The notes beneath the pieces were generated by a model. That model ran no database searches. It was given only the letters and a program-made list of their open reading frames with translations, and was not told where the DNA came from. This document shows, piece after piece, positions 26,901 through 38,900 of a DNA stretch of 64,000 bases. Location of the stretch: assembly GCA_963969525.1 (NCBI GenBank), contig OZ018397.1, forward strand, positions 58,410,182 through 58,474,181, written 5' to 3'. A program made the translations under genes and the position numbers. The DNA is from Ontholestes murinus. Its lineage: Eukaryota; Arthropoda; Insecta; Coleoptera; Staphylinidae. Position 1 is the stretch's first letter. Every line of letters begins with the position of its first letter.

Positions 26901-29900
26901 CATCTCTGTCATCTCTGTCATCTCTGTCATCTCTGTCATCTCTGTCATCTCTGTCATCTCTGTCATCTCTGTCATCTCTGTCATCTCTGTCATCTCTGTC
27001 ATCTCTGTCATCTCTGTCATCTCTGTCATCTCTGTCATCTCTGTCATCTCTGTCATCTCTGTCATCTCTGTCATCTCTGTCATCTCTGTCATCTCTGTCA
27101 TCTCTGTCATCTCTGTCATCTCTGTCATCTCTGTCATCTCTGTCATCTCTGTCATCTCTGTCATCTCTGTCATCTCTGTCATCTCTGTCATCTCTGTCAT
27201 CTCTGTCATCTCTGTCATCTCTGTCATCTCTGTCATCTCTGTCATCTCTGTCATCTCTGTCATCTCTGTCATCTCTGTCATCTCTGTCATCTCTGTCATC
27301 TCTGTCATCTCTGTCATCTCTGTCATCTCTGTCATCTCTGTCATCTCTGTCATCTCTGTCATCTCTGTCATCTCTGTCATCTCTGTCATCTCTGTCATCT
27401 CTGTCATCTCTGTCATCTCTGTCATCTCTGTCATCTCTGTCATCTCTGTCATCTCTGTCATCTCTGTCATCTCTGTCATCTCTGTCATCTCTGTCATCTC
27501 TGTCATCTCTGTCATCTCTGTCATCTCTGTCATCTCTGTCATCTCTGTCATCTCTGTCATCTCTGTCATCTCTGTCATCTCTGTCATCTCTGTCATCTCT
27601 GTCATCTCTGTCATCTCTGTCATCTCTGTCATCTCTGTCATCTCTGTCATCTCTGTCATCTCTGTCATCTCTGTCATCTCTGTCATCTCTGTCATCTCTG
27701 TCATCTCTGTCATCTCTGTCATCTCTGTCATCTCTGTCATCTCTGTCATCTCTGTCATCTCTGTCATCTCTGTCATCTCTGTCATCTCTGTCATCTCTGT
27801 CATCTCTGTCATCTCTGTCATCTCTGTCATCTCTGTCATCTCTGTCATCTCTGTCATCTCTGTCATCTCTGTCATCTCTGTCATCTCTGTCATCTCTGTC
27901 ATCTCTGTCATCTCTGTCATCTCTGTCATCTCTGTCATCTCTGTCATCTCTGTCATCTCTGTCATCTCTGTCATCTCTGTCATCTCTGTCATCTCTGTCA
28001 TCTCTGTCATCTCTGTCATCTCTGTCATCTCTGTCATCTCTGTCATCTCTGTCATCTCTGTCATCTCTGTCATCTCTGTCATCTCTGTCATCTCTGTCAT
28101 CTCTGTCATCTCTGTCATCTCTGTCATCTCTGTCATCTCTGTCATCTCTGTCATCTCTGTCATCTCTGTCATCTCTGTCATCTCTGTCATCTCTGTCATC
28201 TCTGTCATCTCTGTCATCTCTGTCATCTCTGTCATCTCTGTCATCTCTGTCATCTCTGTCATCTCTGTCATCTCTGTCATCTCTGTCATCTCTGTCATCT
28301 CTGTCATCTCTGTCATCTCTGTCATCTCTGTCATCTCTGTCATCTCTGTCATCTCTGTCATCTCTGTCATCTCTGTCATCTCTGTCATCTCTGTCATCTC
28401 TGTCATCTCTGTCATCTCTGTCATCTCTGTCATCTCTGTCATCTCTGTCATCTCTGTCATCTCTGTCATCTCTGTCATCTCTGTCATCTCTGTCATCTCT
28501 GTCATCTCTGTCATCTCTGTCATCTCTGTCATCTCTGTCATCTCTGTCATCTCTGTCATCTCTGTCATCTCTGTCATCTCTGTCATCTCTGTCATCTCTG
28601 TCATCTCTGTCATCTCTGTCATCTCTGTCATCTCTGTCATCTCTGTCATCTCTGTCATCTCTGTCATCTCTGTCATCTCTGTCATCTCTGTCATCTCTGT
28701 CATCTCTGTCATCTCTGTCATCTCTGTCATCTCTGTCATCTCTGTCATCTCTGTCATCTCTGTCATCTCTGTCATCTCTGTCATCTCTGTCATCTCTGTC
28801 ATCTCTGTCATCTCTGTCATCTCTGTCATCTCTGTCATCTCTGTCATCTCTGTCATCTCTGTCATCTCTGTCATCTCTGTCATCTCTGTCATCTCTGTCA
28901 TCTCTGTCATCTCTGTCATCTCTGTCATCTCTGTCATCTCTGTCATCTCTGTCATCTCTGTCATCTCTGTCATCTCTGTCATCTCTGTCATCTCTGTCAT
29001 CTCTGTCATCTCTGTCATCTCTGTCATCTCTGTCATCTCTGTCATCTCTGTCATCTCTGTCATCTCTGTCATCTCTGTCATCTCTGTCATCTCTGTCATC
29101 TCTGTCATCTCTGTCATCTCTGTCATCTCTGTCATCTCTGTCATCTCTGTCATCTCTGTCATCTCTGTCATCTCTGTCATCTCTGTCATCCGTCATCCGT
29201 CATCCGTCATCTGTCATCTGTCATCTGTCATCTGTCATCTGTCATCTGTCATCTGTCATCTGTCATCTGTCATCTGTCATCTGTCATCTGTCATCTGTCA
29301 TCTGTCATCTGTCATCTGTCATCTGTCATCTGTCATCTGTCATCTGTCATCTGTCATCTGTCATCTGTCATCTGTCATCTGTGATATGTCATCTAAGATG
29401 ATAAAGTAGATAGTCTAAAGATCTGTAATATGTTGGTTAGTTTAAATTTTTCAGAGATTTAAAAATAAATTTTCGTATTTAATCTAAATGTCAAATGTCA
29501 ACAGTCAACTAAGGAATGTTTTCTGCTATTTGTAAATGTTCAAATGTCAATTGTTAATAGTTATCTGACGTCTGTCAAGATGACAAACTAAATAGTCTCA
29601 AAGATTTTAAATTAAATTTTGTAATTCAAATCCAAATGTCAAATGTCAACTGAAAAATATTTCTTGTCTGTAAATTTAAACAGTTGACATTTGACATTTG
29701 ACATTTGACAGTTGACAGGTGACAGTTGACAGTTGACAAAGTATAATTAATGTACTTACAGTTGAAACATGTCATTTAAAAATTTACAGATGATAGTTGA
29801 GATTTCACATTAGATTCAAACATTAAATTTAAAAATTTCTTTTAAATTCTCCGGGAATTTTAAACTGGGCAACACATAATAGGTCTTTGGACTACATATT

Positions 29901-32900
29901 TTGTCATCTTAGATGACAGATGATAGTAGACAGATGACTGTTAACAGATGCCAGTTGTCAGATGTCAGATGTCAGATGTCAGATGTCAGATGACAGATGA
30001 CAGATGACAGATGACAGATGACAGATGACAGATGACAGATGACAGACGACAGATGGCAGATGAGATTTGACATTTTAAAATTTACAAATGAAACGTTTGT
30101 TAATTTACATTTGACATTTAACATTTGGATTGAAATGAAAATTTAAACTAAATAACACATTACAGTTTTTAAACATTTATTTTTTTTAATTTTTCATGCC
30201 TTCGAATATAATAACCGTATAGTATACAGTTGATAGATAAATGTCAGATGATAGATGGCAAATGACACTTGACAGATGACAGATATTCTATAACATAGAT
30301 GGATGAGAGATGTCTGATGACGTGTGAAAATTTGCAAATATAAACATTTGTCAGTTGACATTTTGACACTCGACTTTAAATTCCAAAATTTATTTTTAAA
30401 TCTCTTGGTGAAGAAATTTCTAAAAATTTTGAAAGCGTGAATGACGTATAAAAACAATTGATATCGACTTAAAACTTTATAAAACAACAAAAAACATAAT
30501 CAAAATTTCAATTTTGGTAATATTACAATTCATCATGGTATAGTTTTTAAGATAATCGCTTGTGATTACAATCATACTTCTGAAGAAATTTCTAAAAATT
30601 TTGAAAGCGCGAATGACGTAAAAAAACAATCACTATCGACTTGAAACTTTCTAAATTAACAAAAAACATAATCAAAATTTCAATTTTGGTGATATTAGAA
30701 TTCCTCAGGTTATAGTTTTTAGGATAATCGCTTGTGATTACAGTCATACTTGTGAAGAAATTTCTAAAAATTTAAAGACGTGAATGACGTATAAAAACAA
30801 TTGCTATCGACTTAAAACTTTCTAAATCAACAAAAAACATAATCGAAATTTCAATTTTGGTAATATTATCATTCCTCAGGTTATAGTTTTTATGATAATC
30901 GCTTGTGATTACAGCCATACTTGTGAAGAAATTTCTAAAAATTTTGAAAGCGTGAATCATGTATAAAAACAATCACTATCGACTTGAAACTTTCTAAATT
31001 AACAAAAAACATAATCAAAATTTCAATTTTGGTGATATTAAAATTCCCCAGGTTATAGTTTTTAGGATAATCGCTTGTGATTACAGTCATACTTGTGAAG
31101 AAATTTCTAAAAATTTTGAAAGCGTGAATGACGTATAAAAACAATTGCTATCGACTTGAAACTTTCTAAATTAACAAAAACCATAATCAAAATTTCAATT
31201 TTGGTGATATTAAAATTCCTCAGGTTATAGTTTTTAGGATAATCGCTTGTGATTACAGTCATACTTGTGAAGAAATTTCTAAAAATTTTGAAAGCGTGAA
31301 TGACGTATAAAAACAATTGCCATCGACTTGAAACTTACTAAATCAACAAAAAACATAATCAAAATTTCAATTTTGGTGATATTAAAATTCCCCAGGTTAT
31401 AGTTTTTAGGATAATCGCTTGTGATTACAGTCATACTTGTGAAGAAATTTCTAAAATTTTGAAAGCGTGAATGGAGTATAAAAACAATTGCTATCGACTT
31501 AAAACTTTCTAAATCAACAAAAAACATAATCAAAATTTCAATTTTGGTGATATTAGAATTCCTCAGGTTATAGTTTTTAGGATAATCGCTTGTGATTACA
31601 GCCATACTTGTGAAGAAAATTCTAAAAACTTTAAACGCGCGAATAACGTATAAAAACAATTGCTATCGAATTAAAACTTTCTGAATCAACGAAAAACATA
31701 CTCAAAATGTCAATTTTGGTAATATTAGAATTCTTCAGGTTACAGTTTTTAGGATAATCGCTTGTGATTACAGTTATACTGGAGAAGAAATTTCTAAAAA
31801 TTTTGATTACGTGAATGACGTATAAAAACAATCACTATCGACTTGAAACTTTCTTAATTAATAAAAAACATAATCAAAATTTCAATTTTGGTGATATTAG
31901 AATTCCACAAGTTATAATTTTTAGGATAATCGTTTGTGAATACAGCCATACTTGTGAAGAAATTTCTAAAAACTTTAAAGACGTGAATAACGTATAAAAA
32001 CAATTGCTATCGACCTAAAACTTTCTAAATTAACAAAAAACATAATCAAAATTTCAATTTTGGTGATATTAGAATTCCTCAGGTTATAGTTTTTAGGATA
32101 ATCGCTTGTGATTACAGTCATACTTGTGAAGAAATTTCTAAAAATTTTGAAAGCGTGAATGACGTATTAAAACAATTGATATCGACTTAAAACTTTCTAA
32201 ATCGACAAAAAACATTATCAAAATTTCAATTTTGTTGATATTATAATTCCTCAGGTTACAGTTTTTAGGATAATAGCTTGTGATTACAGTCATACTTGTG
32301 AAGAAATTTCTAAAAATTTTGAAAGCGTGAATGACGTATAAAAACAATTGATTTCGACTTAGAACTTTCTAAATCAACGAAAAACATAATCAAAATTTTA
32401 ATTTTGGTGATATTAGAATTCCACAGGTTATAGTTCTTAGGATAATCGCTTGTGATTAACAGTCATACTTGTGAAGAAATTTCTAAAAATTTTGAAAGCG
32501 TGAATGACGTATAAAAACAATCACTATCGAATTGAAACTTTCTAAATAAACAAAAAACATAATCAAAATTTCATTTTTGGTAATATTTGAATTCCTCTTG
32601 TTACAGATTTTGGGTTAATCGCTAAAATTTAACAGCCTCATTTGTGAGAAAAATTCCTGCATGAATTTCTGATTAGAGGGTGGGTTAGTGTAGACCCCAC
32701 CCACCCTACATATGGATAATACCTTTAATTACTAATTGTTGATGGATTCTACATTATTTTTTACTTTAAAGGTACGCAGGCGTTGGTGAGAGCCGGCAGT
32801 AATCACAGTTCGATATCGGCGGAGGACGCAGAACCGAGCCCCACGGAACCCCATATTATTGGAAGGGCCAAGGCCTTAGTCGACTACACTCCGAGCCCTT

Positions 32901-35900
32901 ACGATAAGGAAGCCTTGAAATTTAAGGTATGATACAGTAAAGTAAGTCTGTTAATTTTAAGTATTGATAATCTTTTTAATTAAGTTATACAAAATTTTAA
33001 ATGTGTTAATGTAATTACAGAAAGGCGACGTAATAGAGATACTGTCGATGAACGCCAGCGGCCAGTGGAAGGGCATCTGTCACGGCAGGAAGGGCACGTT
33101 CAAATTTATCAACGTCGAGCTGATGTCGGAGAGGCACATAAAAGCCCGCAGGGAGATGAAGTGGCACAGGAACATCAAGGGCAAACCGAAATCTGTAGAG
33201 GATTTGCTGCAGAAAATCGGCCTGCAGGAGCACATTTCAGTCTTCGTGTTGAACGGCTACGAAGATCTGGAGCTCTTCAAGGAGATCGAACCATCAGATC
33301 TGGATTATCTGGGGATCGTCAATTGCGATCATAGGGCGAAAATTTTAACGGCCGTACAACTCCTACACGATTTGGATTGTAAGTATATTTATTTTTTTCT
33401 ATATATAAAAAATAGTTAAATCATATTAAAAGCACTTCGTTTTTGGTAATTAATTAAGTATTAATAAAAAAAGACGGATTTTCCTTTAGTATAAAAATAA
33501 TGGAAATCAACGCTTGAAATTAAAAATTGTCGAGGACCAAAAATTACATTAGAAGATTCAAACAACTCTAAAATAATAATCATGGCAGAAAAAAATCTTA
33601 AATTTTCAGAATACATAGTGGATTAATGTATGTTTATAAATGCATAAAAACAATCGACAAATGAAACCTAAAAAATAAAAAATCAATGCTTGAAATTATA
33701 AATTGTCGAGAACCAAAAATTACATTAGATGCTTCAAACAACTCTAAAATAATAACCATAATAGGAAAAAATCTGAAATTTTCAGAATTCATAATGGATT
33801 ATTATACGTTTATAACTCCACAAAAACAATCGACGAACAAAACTTAAAAATTCAAGAAATCAACGCTTGAAATTAGAAATTTACGAATATCAAAAATTAC
33901 ATTCGATGATTCAAACAACTCTAAAATCATAATCATAACAGGAAAAAATCTGTAATTTTCATAATTCATAGTGGATTAGTATACGTTGATAAATGTATAA
34001 AAACAATCGAAGAATGGAACCTAAAAATAAAAGAAATCGACGCTTGAAACTATAAATCGTCGAGGACCAAAAATTACATTCGATGATTCAAACAACTGTA
34101 AAATAATAATCATAACATGAAACAATCTGAAACTTTCAGGATATATAGTCGATTAATATACGTTTATAATTTCATAAAAACAATCGACGAATGGAACCTA
34201 AAAATACAAGAAATCAAGGCTTGAAATTATGTATTGACGAGGATCAAAAATTACATTAGATGATTCAAACAACTCTAAAATAATAACCATAACAGGAAAT
34301 AATCTGAAATTTTCAGAATACATAGTGGATTAATATACGTTTGTAAACGCATAAAAACAATCGACGATTGTAACCTAAAAATTAAAGAAATCAACGATTG
34401 AAATTATAAATCGTCGAGGACCAAAAATTACATTAGATGATTCAAACAACTCTAAAATAATAATCATAACAGGAAAAAATCTGAAATTTTCAAAATACAT
34501 AGTGGATTAATGTGTGTTTATAAATGCATAAAAACAATCGACGAATGGAACCTAAAAATTAAAGAAATCAACGCTTGAAATTATGAATTGTCGAGGACCA
34601 AAAATTGAATAAAAACATAAAATTACTTATTTAATTACCAAAATCAAACAAGTGCTTTTTAAAAAAATTAAAATCAATAAAAACCTCACTGATTAATTAA
34701 GATTAATAGAAATCAATTACATTAATTATATTAATTATTTATTTTATGGTTTTTTGTGTACATCGTATTTCCCATTTCTAGTGCTCTCGTCATTAGTTTT
34801 GGTCGACTGACACAACGTCAGTCCCGCAAAATTCACCACATTGCCGTTAATCTTGTAGAAAATGGAAGTAAGTGTGTAACGAAGACAGAAAAATTAACAA
34901 CAACAAAAAACCCTACCCCTTACTTAATTTTCTTAGCCAAATGATTAAAAATTTGTGAAAATTAAAAACAACCTAGCTGCATTAAAAGTGCATTCTTTTA
35001 GATGGCCGGTAATTGCATGATGTATATCGTAAAAGTGAACACCTTAAGATACAGTATTGTGTGCACATATATATTATTTTTGTTTGGTGATAGTATTATT
35101 TATTTGTATGAGTTATGCGTAATTTATTGGTGATAGATTTGTATGATGAGCACTAATTCTAGGAAAATGAAAACAAAAATTTAACGCTGGCTATGTTTTT
35201 ACAAATAAAAAGGAAATATTTTAAACATAGCTGGTGTTAAAAAAAACTGGTTACATTGGCTTGAGTCTTAAATCATTTCGGTTCCGACCAATAGATGTCT
35301 ACACTTGTATTTTTAAACAACTATCTTCAATCCAATCGTATGAATTTCTAACAATTTTATTGTAATTTCATTTCTATATGTATTATCAAAAATGCCATTT
35401 ACATTTCGTAGGCAACATTTTATTTTTAAATTCTTAAAATACTTGAAAACGGTTTTAAACGGTTTTCTAAAGAGTTTTACAGACGATTTAATTTTGAAAA
35501 TACTTGAATTACTAATATTTTTAATCTTTGAAAATACTTACAAATTTTAGCATTTTATTTTTCAAATTATCTGAGAGTTTTAGAAATGCTAAAAAGTGTC
35601 TTGATTGTTTAAAACTTTCTCGAAATGCGTTTAGATTATTTTGCAGGATTTTGTTTTACAAAGTTTTGGATTGTTTTTTTTTTTTTAATTTTAGAAAACT
35701 TTATAATAAGTTTGTATTCATAATTTTTTTTTAATATCTAAATTTTTTTAACTACATCTAGGATTTTTAAGAAAGTTTTGGATCTTAATTACAATCCTAG
35801 ATTAATTCTACAAATGGTAGTTTAAAACACTTTTACAAATAATTGAGAATTTTTATTTTCGTTTTCTGAAAGTATATGAAATGTTTTATAATTTATAACA

Positions 35901-38900
35901 AGTTTTTTTTTAAAGATTTATAAAAAAATCAAGTATTTTAAACATTGGTGACTGGATAAAGTGTAAAATTTTAGAATTATTCAAATGATTTTCTAAAAAT
36001 TTCCAAAAAACAAAATTTAGAAATGATTTAATGTTTCAAAAAATTAATTTAAAAACATGTTTTTTTATTCAAAACTTTAAAAAAAAGTTTTCAAACTATT
36101 TCATTTTTTGTAATGAATAAAAACGTTCTAGAAGTTTCAGAAATCAAATTTCTTAAATGTTTTTTTTTTTAGAAATTAGTAGGTGATCAAATTTTTTTTA
36201 GAAAAGTTGTTGCTTTTAATTATAATTCTAGATTAATTCCAGAAATAATTCAGAATATTTTGTTATATAAATGTTGTAAAACTTAGACATGTTCTAAGTT
36301 TTTTTGTTTAACTTAAATCACTTTTCTAAAGTTTTGGAACAAATTTTTAAAATTATTCAAATGATTTTCCAAAAATTTCAAAAAAAAATTGAATTTCTTA
36401 AAGGCTTTCAAAACAAAGCAGAATTTTAATACAAAAACGTACATTTTTACTTATAATTTAGATTTGCTTTTTGTCTTTTGAAGATTTGTAAAAGGTTTTT
36501 TTTAGGAATTTTCTCAAGAATTAAAAATTTTCTAAAGTTTTGTAAACCATTTTAGAAATATTTTAAAATATTCTGAAAGTTTAAGAAATAACATAAAGTT
36601 TTCTAAGCACTTCTAGAAGAAAATTTTCTAAATTTTTGATTTTATAAGACTACTAGAAACAATTAAAAAATTTTGTATTTATTTTTCTGAAGACATCTAA
36701 AAAGATTTTTATAAAGTTTCTGAAGTGTTTTAAGTTTTAAAATAATTATAGAAAGGTTTTTTTTAACATTAATGACTTTAAAAGGTTTTTGAATAAATTT
36801 TAGAATTGTTTATATTTCACAAAAGTTAAAAACATGTTTTCTTTTATCTCTTGAATATTTGATTGATATTTTTAGAGTTTTTTTCAATAAATCTAGAAAG
36901 ATTCTGTTTGTACAAATTGTTAAAAAGAATATTTATAAGAATTCTTTTCAATTTTCTAAAAAGATTCAGAAATGTTTTCTAAAAAAATCTAATTTTTCTT
37001 ACTAATTGTTAAATAAATTTTAGATTGTTTCAAATTTCTCAATAGCTTTAAAAAATATTTTTAAGAAAACAGTGCAATTTTTGATAGAAACTGTATCTGT
37101 ACTTAAATTCTATTTGAAATTCTAAAATATTTTTAACAATAATTCCATAGAATTTAAGGCGTTTTCTGAAATACATTAGAAACGTTTTAAAGTATTTATT
37201 CTCTAATATTTTTGAAATATATTAAAAAAGTTTTATTTTTATTAATGATTTAGATAATTAGCATATTTTAAATTATTTTGTTTTCCAAAAAAAAATTATA
37301 TCTTTACTTATAATTAACTTAATTATGGCAACTAATAATTTAAACTTTTGAACGTTTGTTGGTGATGTGTAAAGAGGTTTCAGATCAGAAATTTATTAAT
37401 TAAAATAAAAAAATTATTTTAACTTTAGGGACTTCTTTTACCTATTTTTAAAAAAATTGTTTTTAAAATTATACTTAGTTTTTGTATAATTTTAGAATTG
37501 ATTAAAGTTTTATAATACTAATTAGAGAAAACTTTACTCATTTCTAAAATTCTAGATATTTTGAAAGCTATAAAAAATACTTTGGAAATCTATTTTTTTA
37601 AATGGATTTAATTTAGGATTATTTTGTACATATAATTCAGAATTTCAGTCGTTATTTCTAAGTTTTTGAAGATTTCTTAGTGGTTTTAATAAATATTTCA
37701 AACAAAAGAAAAGAATTTAAAAAGTAGTTATTATTATATTTGAATGTTTTATAAAGCAGTATGTTTTTTATGTTTCTAGAAAGGTTTAGGATTTTCTCAA
37801 CTTTTCTAAAAAGTTTATATGTAATGAACTGTTTTATATATTAGCTTATTATTATTATTATTTGACATGTCTCTTATTGTTAACTCAACCACTAAGACGA
37901 ATAAAATAATTATTATTATTATTTAATCATATTTCTAATGTATATTTTCCAACAACTTTTTTAAATGTTCTGAAGTTTTCCAAAAAAATATAAATATTTT
38001 TTAAATAATTTACATTTTTTTCTATGACATATTTAAAGAATTTCTTCAACATTCAACAATCATTCAAATTATGAATTAGAGTTTGCAAAATTATTCCAGA
38101 AAGTTATTTTCTAAAGCGTTCGATATAATTTTTAGTTGCTTCAAGATTCATAAAAAATAACGTTTGCGGAAAATATTAGAAATGTTCAGTTATCTAGAAA
38201 TATGTATGATACTTTTAATATCTTCTTTAAACTCCGGGACTCAATTTTCCTAGAAAGCTTTGAAATTCATTAAAATATAGTGTAGTTTTTGGAACTCTTT
38301 TATATTTAGCAAGAGTTTTTCAGAAGTTTTAGTAGATTTCTAATTATTTCAAAAAAGTTATCCATGTGTTTTAAGATTAAAGGTTTTCTAAAAGAAATAT
38401 TGTATAGAATTGATTATAAACCAACATATTAATTTTGCTTGTAGATTATTTCTACTAATACTTTAGACATTTCCTTTGCTGACAAAAATATAAGATTTTT
38501 TTCATCTATTGTAAAAATATAGATAATATTTTTTTAAATGTTTAAATGAGCTTCAGAAATGTTTAAAAGTTTCCAAAAAGTATTAAAAATTTATGTAAAA
38601 AGTTTTAGTTTTCTATAATATTCAGATATATTAAAACATTTTTTTAAAGGATTGGCAAATATTCTATACTTTAATTTTTTTAAAGCAATGTTTAAAAAGT
38701 TTTAAAAAAATATTCTATAATATTGGCTGGAAAGTCTATACCTAATTTTTTTTTAATTATAATGCTTATTCCTACCAATTTTCTGGAGATTTTTTATATA
38801 TATTTTTTTCTAAAATATATTAAAGAATTCTAAAATGTCGACCTACATGAGTTTTATAGATTTTAAAATGTTTATAAATGATTCGTTTCTGGGTTTTCTA

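Larger units (their letters stand above)
25986..29660. repeat. Higher-order repeat, + orientation, containing the 9-bp array
   Basis: The left flank (about 26000-26160: TAATCTAAATGCCAAATGTC, TTTCAAACTTTCCTGTTATC) matches 19175-19320. The right flank (about 29385-29605: GATCTGTAATATGTTGGTTA, GGAATGTTTTCTGCTATTTG) matches 19430-19640. The block is thus a second copy of the 19.2-19.65 kb unit whose inner heptamer patch (about 120 bp there) has grown to about 3.2 kb here. Confidence 0.88.
13821..32771 (+). other. SASH1: Intron 4 of the SASH1/SKIP gene (18.95 kb, repeat-filled)
   Basis: The span is bounded by GTAAGT at 13821 and a TTTACTTTAAAG acceptor ending at 32771. Joining the flanking exons restores the codon a|gt (Ser) and the family string SGSGSSTQALVRAGSNHSS. 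Contents: a short CA repeat at about 13877-13900, heptamer-based higher-order repeats, inverted-repeat elements with CCCACC arms, unique islands near 21.6-22.6 kb, the 9-bp array, and a 172-bp satellite. All of it should be transcribed in the pre-mRNA. Confidence 0.85.

Noticed and set aside
26051..29409. Open frames of 1010-1116 codons on both strands (SLS, VIS, CHL, TEM and RDD repeats)
   Set aside because: They arise because a perfect 9-bp unit leaves five of six frames open. No unique protein sequence, start context or splice signal supports translation.
30194..32347. Reverse-strand frames of 66-126 residues (MFLYVIHAF...)
   Set aside because: Each matches one or two monomers of the 172-bp satellite and several are broken in other copies. 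No domain is recognisable.
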